This document shows, in pieces, positions 61,789 to 64,000 of a stretch of 64,000 nt of DNA. Source of the DNA: CANHVK01 sp044232905 (GTDB lineage Bacteria; Bacteroidota; Bacteroidia; Flavobacteriales_D; Crocinitomicaceae). The notes beneath the pieces are model-generated. The model was not told where the DNA came from and made no database searches. It worked only from the letters and a program-made list of their open reading frames with translations. The translations under genes were made by a program, and so were the position numbers. Position 1 is the first letter of the stretch, and each line of letters starts with the position of its first letter. The stretch is from the NCBI GenBank assembly GCA_044232905.1, contig JBIIKZ010000004.1:9578-73577 (forward strand), written 5' to 3'.

Positions 61789-63206
61789 TTGTAGGACTTT
61801 TTTTTCGTGTTTTAACTGCTTTTTTTTCGGAAGGGTATGGAATGCATGATGATCATTTTTTAACTATTGAGACCCCAAGTTCATGGGTTCATCATGTTGA
61901 TGAGGGAGGATGGTTGCCTTGGAGTAGAGAATTTAAAGGTATGCCTCAAGGACATAGCTTTACATATGTAGGTTTAAATTTTTTGTTTTTTAAAACATTT
62001 AATTACATTGGAATTAATGACCCAAAACTTTTGATGGTTATTAATCGTTTGTTCCATGCAGTTTTATCAATTTTAGTCGTTTATTTCGGGATTAAAATTT
62101 CAGAAAAAGTTTCTAATCGAAAAAATGCTTTAAAAGTAGGCTGGATACTATCTCTTCTGTGGTTAATGCCATTTATGTCTGTAAGAAATTTAGTAGAAAT
62201 GGTATCCATACCTTTCCTTATGTGGGGAATGTGGTGGTTGTTAAAAGGTGAACAAAGTAAAAAAGTATTTATATATGCTGGATTATTAATAGGTTTAGCA
62301 ATTTCATTTCGTTTTCAGATAGCTGTTTTTACGGTAGGTGTTGCAGGTTATTATTTATTTAAACGTCAATTTTTAGCATTCTTCTATTTTAGTTTAGGGA
62401 ATTTACTTGCTTTTTGTTTGACGCAAGGCCCTGTTGATTACTTTATCTGGGGATATCCTTTTGCTGAATTTATCGCTTATGTAGACTATAACTTGCATCA
62501 AGGGACTCAGTATCTACCAAACACAAACTATTTCATGTACTTCTATGTATTGTTTGGTGTATTATTATTTCCATTTGGTTTATTGATAGGCACTGGTTTT
62601 TTTAGAAGTGTAAAAAAACAATTGTTTTTATTTGTTCCTACTGCAGCATTTATTTTATTTCATACATTCTATCCTAATAGACAAGAACGTTTTATTTTAT
62701 CGGTTTTACCATTCTTCATCATTTTGGGTGTCATAGGTTTTGAATCACTGAAAGAACGCGCTTTTTGGAATAAGGCTTGGAATTTCTCCTGGAAGTTTTT
62801 TTGGATCTTAAATCTTCCTTTATTAGTGTTTTTTACCTTTGCTTCGACTAAAAAATCTAGGGTTGATGCTATGTATTCTTTGTATGGTACCGATAAAATT
62901 AATCCGAGGATATTGATGGAGGGTTCAGGAGATGCAGCAACCTCATTGATGCCAAAATTTTACGCAAATAAATGGTATGCGACTTTCAAAGATGTAAAAG
63001 AAAAAACGATAGACACAAGTTTTCATGCAGATTATATTTTCTTTAGTGGGAAAGGTAATTTGAAGGAAAGACTTTCTTTTTATAAAAAACAGTATCCTCA
63101 TTTACATTTATACAAAGTCTGTGCTCCAAGTACAATTGATCAAATTGTTCATGATTTGAATCCTAGAAATGTCAATGAATATATTGAAGTATGGAAAGTA
63201 AATTAG
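61746..63206 (+). CDS. Membrane glycosyltransferase, Alg9/GT22-like
   Basis: A 486-residue polytopic membrane protein with about ten helices. The segment GYGMHDDHFLTIETPSSWVH after the first helix places an acidic HDDH motif in the first loop, as in GT-C transferases; PNRQERFILSVLPF near residue 310 resembles the Alg9/PIG-B family. Sugar and acceptor are unknown; a lipid-linked mannosyl-type donor is likely. It starts inside the PPIase gene, 43 bases before its end, and is followed by a second GT-C gene. Confidence 0.8.
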   Translation: MVSKNIFLSFKTILIVGLFFRVLTAFFSEGYGMHDDHFLTIETPSSWVHHVDEGGWLPWSREFKGMPQGHSFTYVGLNFLFFKTFNYIGINDPKLLMVINRLFHAVLSILVVYFGIKISEKVSNRKNALKVGWILSLLWLMPFMSVRNLVEMVSIPFLMWGMWWLLKGEQSKKVFIYAGLLIGLAISFRFQIAVFTVGVAGYYLFKRQFLAFFYFSLGNLLAFCLTQGPVDYFIWGYPFAEFIAYVDYNLHQGTQYLPNTNYFMYFYVLFGVLLFPFGLLIGTGFFRSVKKQLFLFVPTAAFILFHTFYPNRQERFILSVLPFFIILGVIGFESLKERAFWNKAWNFSWKFFWILNLPLLVFFTFASTKKSRVDAMYSLYGTDKINPRILMEGSGDAATSLMPKFYANKWYATFKDVKEKTIDTSFHADYIFFSGKGNLKERLSFYKKQYPHLHLYKVCAPSTIDQIVHDLNPRNVNEYIEVWKVN

Positions 63207-64000
63207 TGAAAATAAATCCTATCAGTTATTTGTATTTTTTTGTTGTCGGTGCATTTTTAATTGTTACTGGTCAACTCATGTTTGCCAAATACATGTTTAT
63301 GGATGGTTTATACTATACAACAATTGCAAGAAATATTGCTGTTGGTGATGGTACTATTTGGGATTTAAAATTTACAAATACTGTTTTTACTCATTTTCAC
63401 GAGCATCCCCCTTTAGCGATGTGGCTAGAAAGTTTGTATTTTGAAGTCTTTGGTTCAAATTGGGTTGTAGACAAATTTTATAGTTTTAATACCTATATTT
63501 TTACTGCATATTTTATTCATAAAATATGGAAAACGATTTATAATAACTCTCAGTTAAGTTGGGTAGTACTTTTGTTTTGGCTATTTACACCCGTTGTTTT
63601 TTGGGCAGTTGGAAATAATATGCTTGAAAATACTTTGTCGATATTTCTAATAATTTCTGTTTATTATTCGTTGAAAAGTGTGATGACAAACAAATGGTTC
63701 TATCCAATCTTATCCGGTTTTTTTATTGCCTTAGGTTTTTTAACAAAAGGATTTGTAGCTTTTTTTCCTTTGTCTTTTTTCTTCATTTACTTTCTAATCT
63801 TTAAAGATTATAAATTTAAATTAATGTTTAAAAATTCAATTTTACTTAGTATTGGTATTTTGCTTCCGCTGGCCTTATTATTTATGATTAATCATAATGC
63901 TTACCTTTCTATCAAAGCATATTTTAATATTCAAGTAGTAAATAGTTTAAATAATATTGTGACTGTAGAATCCCGTTTTTTCATTGTTAAACGCTTAATC
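63191..64000 (+). CDS. Membrane glycosyltransferase, GT39/ArnT-like, N-terminal part
   Basis: The frame starts at ATG 63191, overlaps the previous gene by 16 bases and is open to the window end (270 codons). It encodes MESKLVKINPISYLYFFVVG, then MDGLYYTTIARNIAVGDGT (acidic GT-C first-loop motif), and FTHFHEHPPLAMWLESL, the PMT_2/ArnT pattern. About six helices are visible. The sugar and acceptor are not known. It was too close to the end to have a closed frame, so the C-terminus is missing. Confidence 0.8.
   Translation, partial: MESKLVKINPISYLYFFVVGAFLIVTGQLMFAKYMFMDGLYYTTIARNIAVGDGTIWDLKFTNTVFTHFHEHPPLAMWLESLYFEVFGSNWVVDKFYSFNTYIFTAYFIHKIWKTIYNNSQLSWVVLLFWLFTPVVFWAVGNNMLENTLSIFLIISVYYSLKSVMTNKWFYPILSGFFIALGFLTKGFVAFFPLSFFFIYFLIFKDYKFKLMFKNSILLSIGILLPLALLFMINHNAYLSIKAYFNIQVVNSLNNIVTVESRFFIVKRLI

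Overview
The window is an AT-rich stretch of a Bacteroidota chromosome, most likely from Flavobacteriia (order Flavobacteriales; I cannot fix the family or species). The evidence is a T9SS-type gliding-motility C-terminal domain protein at the left edge, several DUF-class outer-membrane barrels typical of the phylum, start codons without Shine-Dalgarno sequences, and repeated promoter -7 boxes of the Bacteroidota type TAnnTTTG. No rRNA, CRISPR array, prophage or complete insertion sequence is visible. The only tRNA seen is tRNA-Asn.

Left part (1-12.6 kb): end of a T9SS cargo protein, a YebC-type protein, rsmI, a flippase and heme A synthase; then a DUF6089 barrel, a large lipoprotein broken by a one-base insertion, a DUF5723 barrel, asnS, rpoN and a PAP2-like membrane protein. 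From 12.8 to 20.1 kb, two minus-strand operons carry the start of fatty acid and phospholipid synthesis (DUF177-rpmF-plsX-fabH-accB-accC) and pepA-pdxA.

Middle (20-45 kb): DoxX plus an SRPBCC gene cut by a stop codon, a secreted polysaccharide-lyase operon, a structured 230-base non-coding interval, a DEAD-box helicase, an mgtC gene broken by a frameshift, HU, tRNA-Asn, ssb, an amino-acid oxidase-like protein, comF, nrdB-nrdA, gumN-like, polA, cysS, a secreted nuclease, and rimP-nusA-infB behind a short leader that looks like a transcription attenuator.

Right part (45-64 kb): pth, a two-component system, waaA with an outer-membrane protein, and an eight-gene surface polysaccharide operon. 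That operon encodes the four enzymes of the WbpA/B/E/D route to a UDP-2,3-diacetamido-glucuronate sugar, UDP-glucose dehydrogenase plus UDP-xylose synthase, a dTDP-glucose dehydratase and a CpsB-type phosphatase. glyS follows, then an FKBP, a cyclophilin-FKBP fusion and two membrane glycosyltransferases, the last cut by the window end.

The most notable non-routine signals are: three genes each broken by a single base change; three families of text-like degenerate intergenic repeats, which in three cases contain or abut the stop codon of an essential gene; intrinsic-terminator hairpins ending 4-5 bases before the start codons of rsmI and rimP; and -7 boxes so close to some start codons that the mRNAs should be leaderless.
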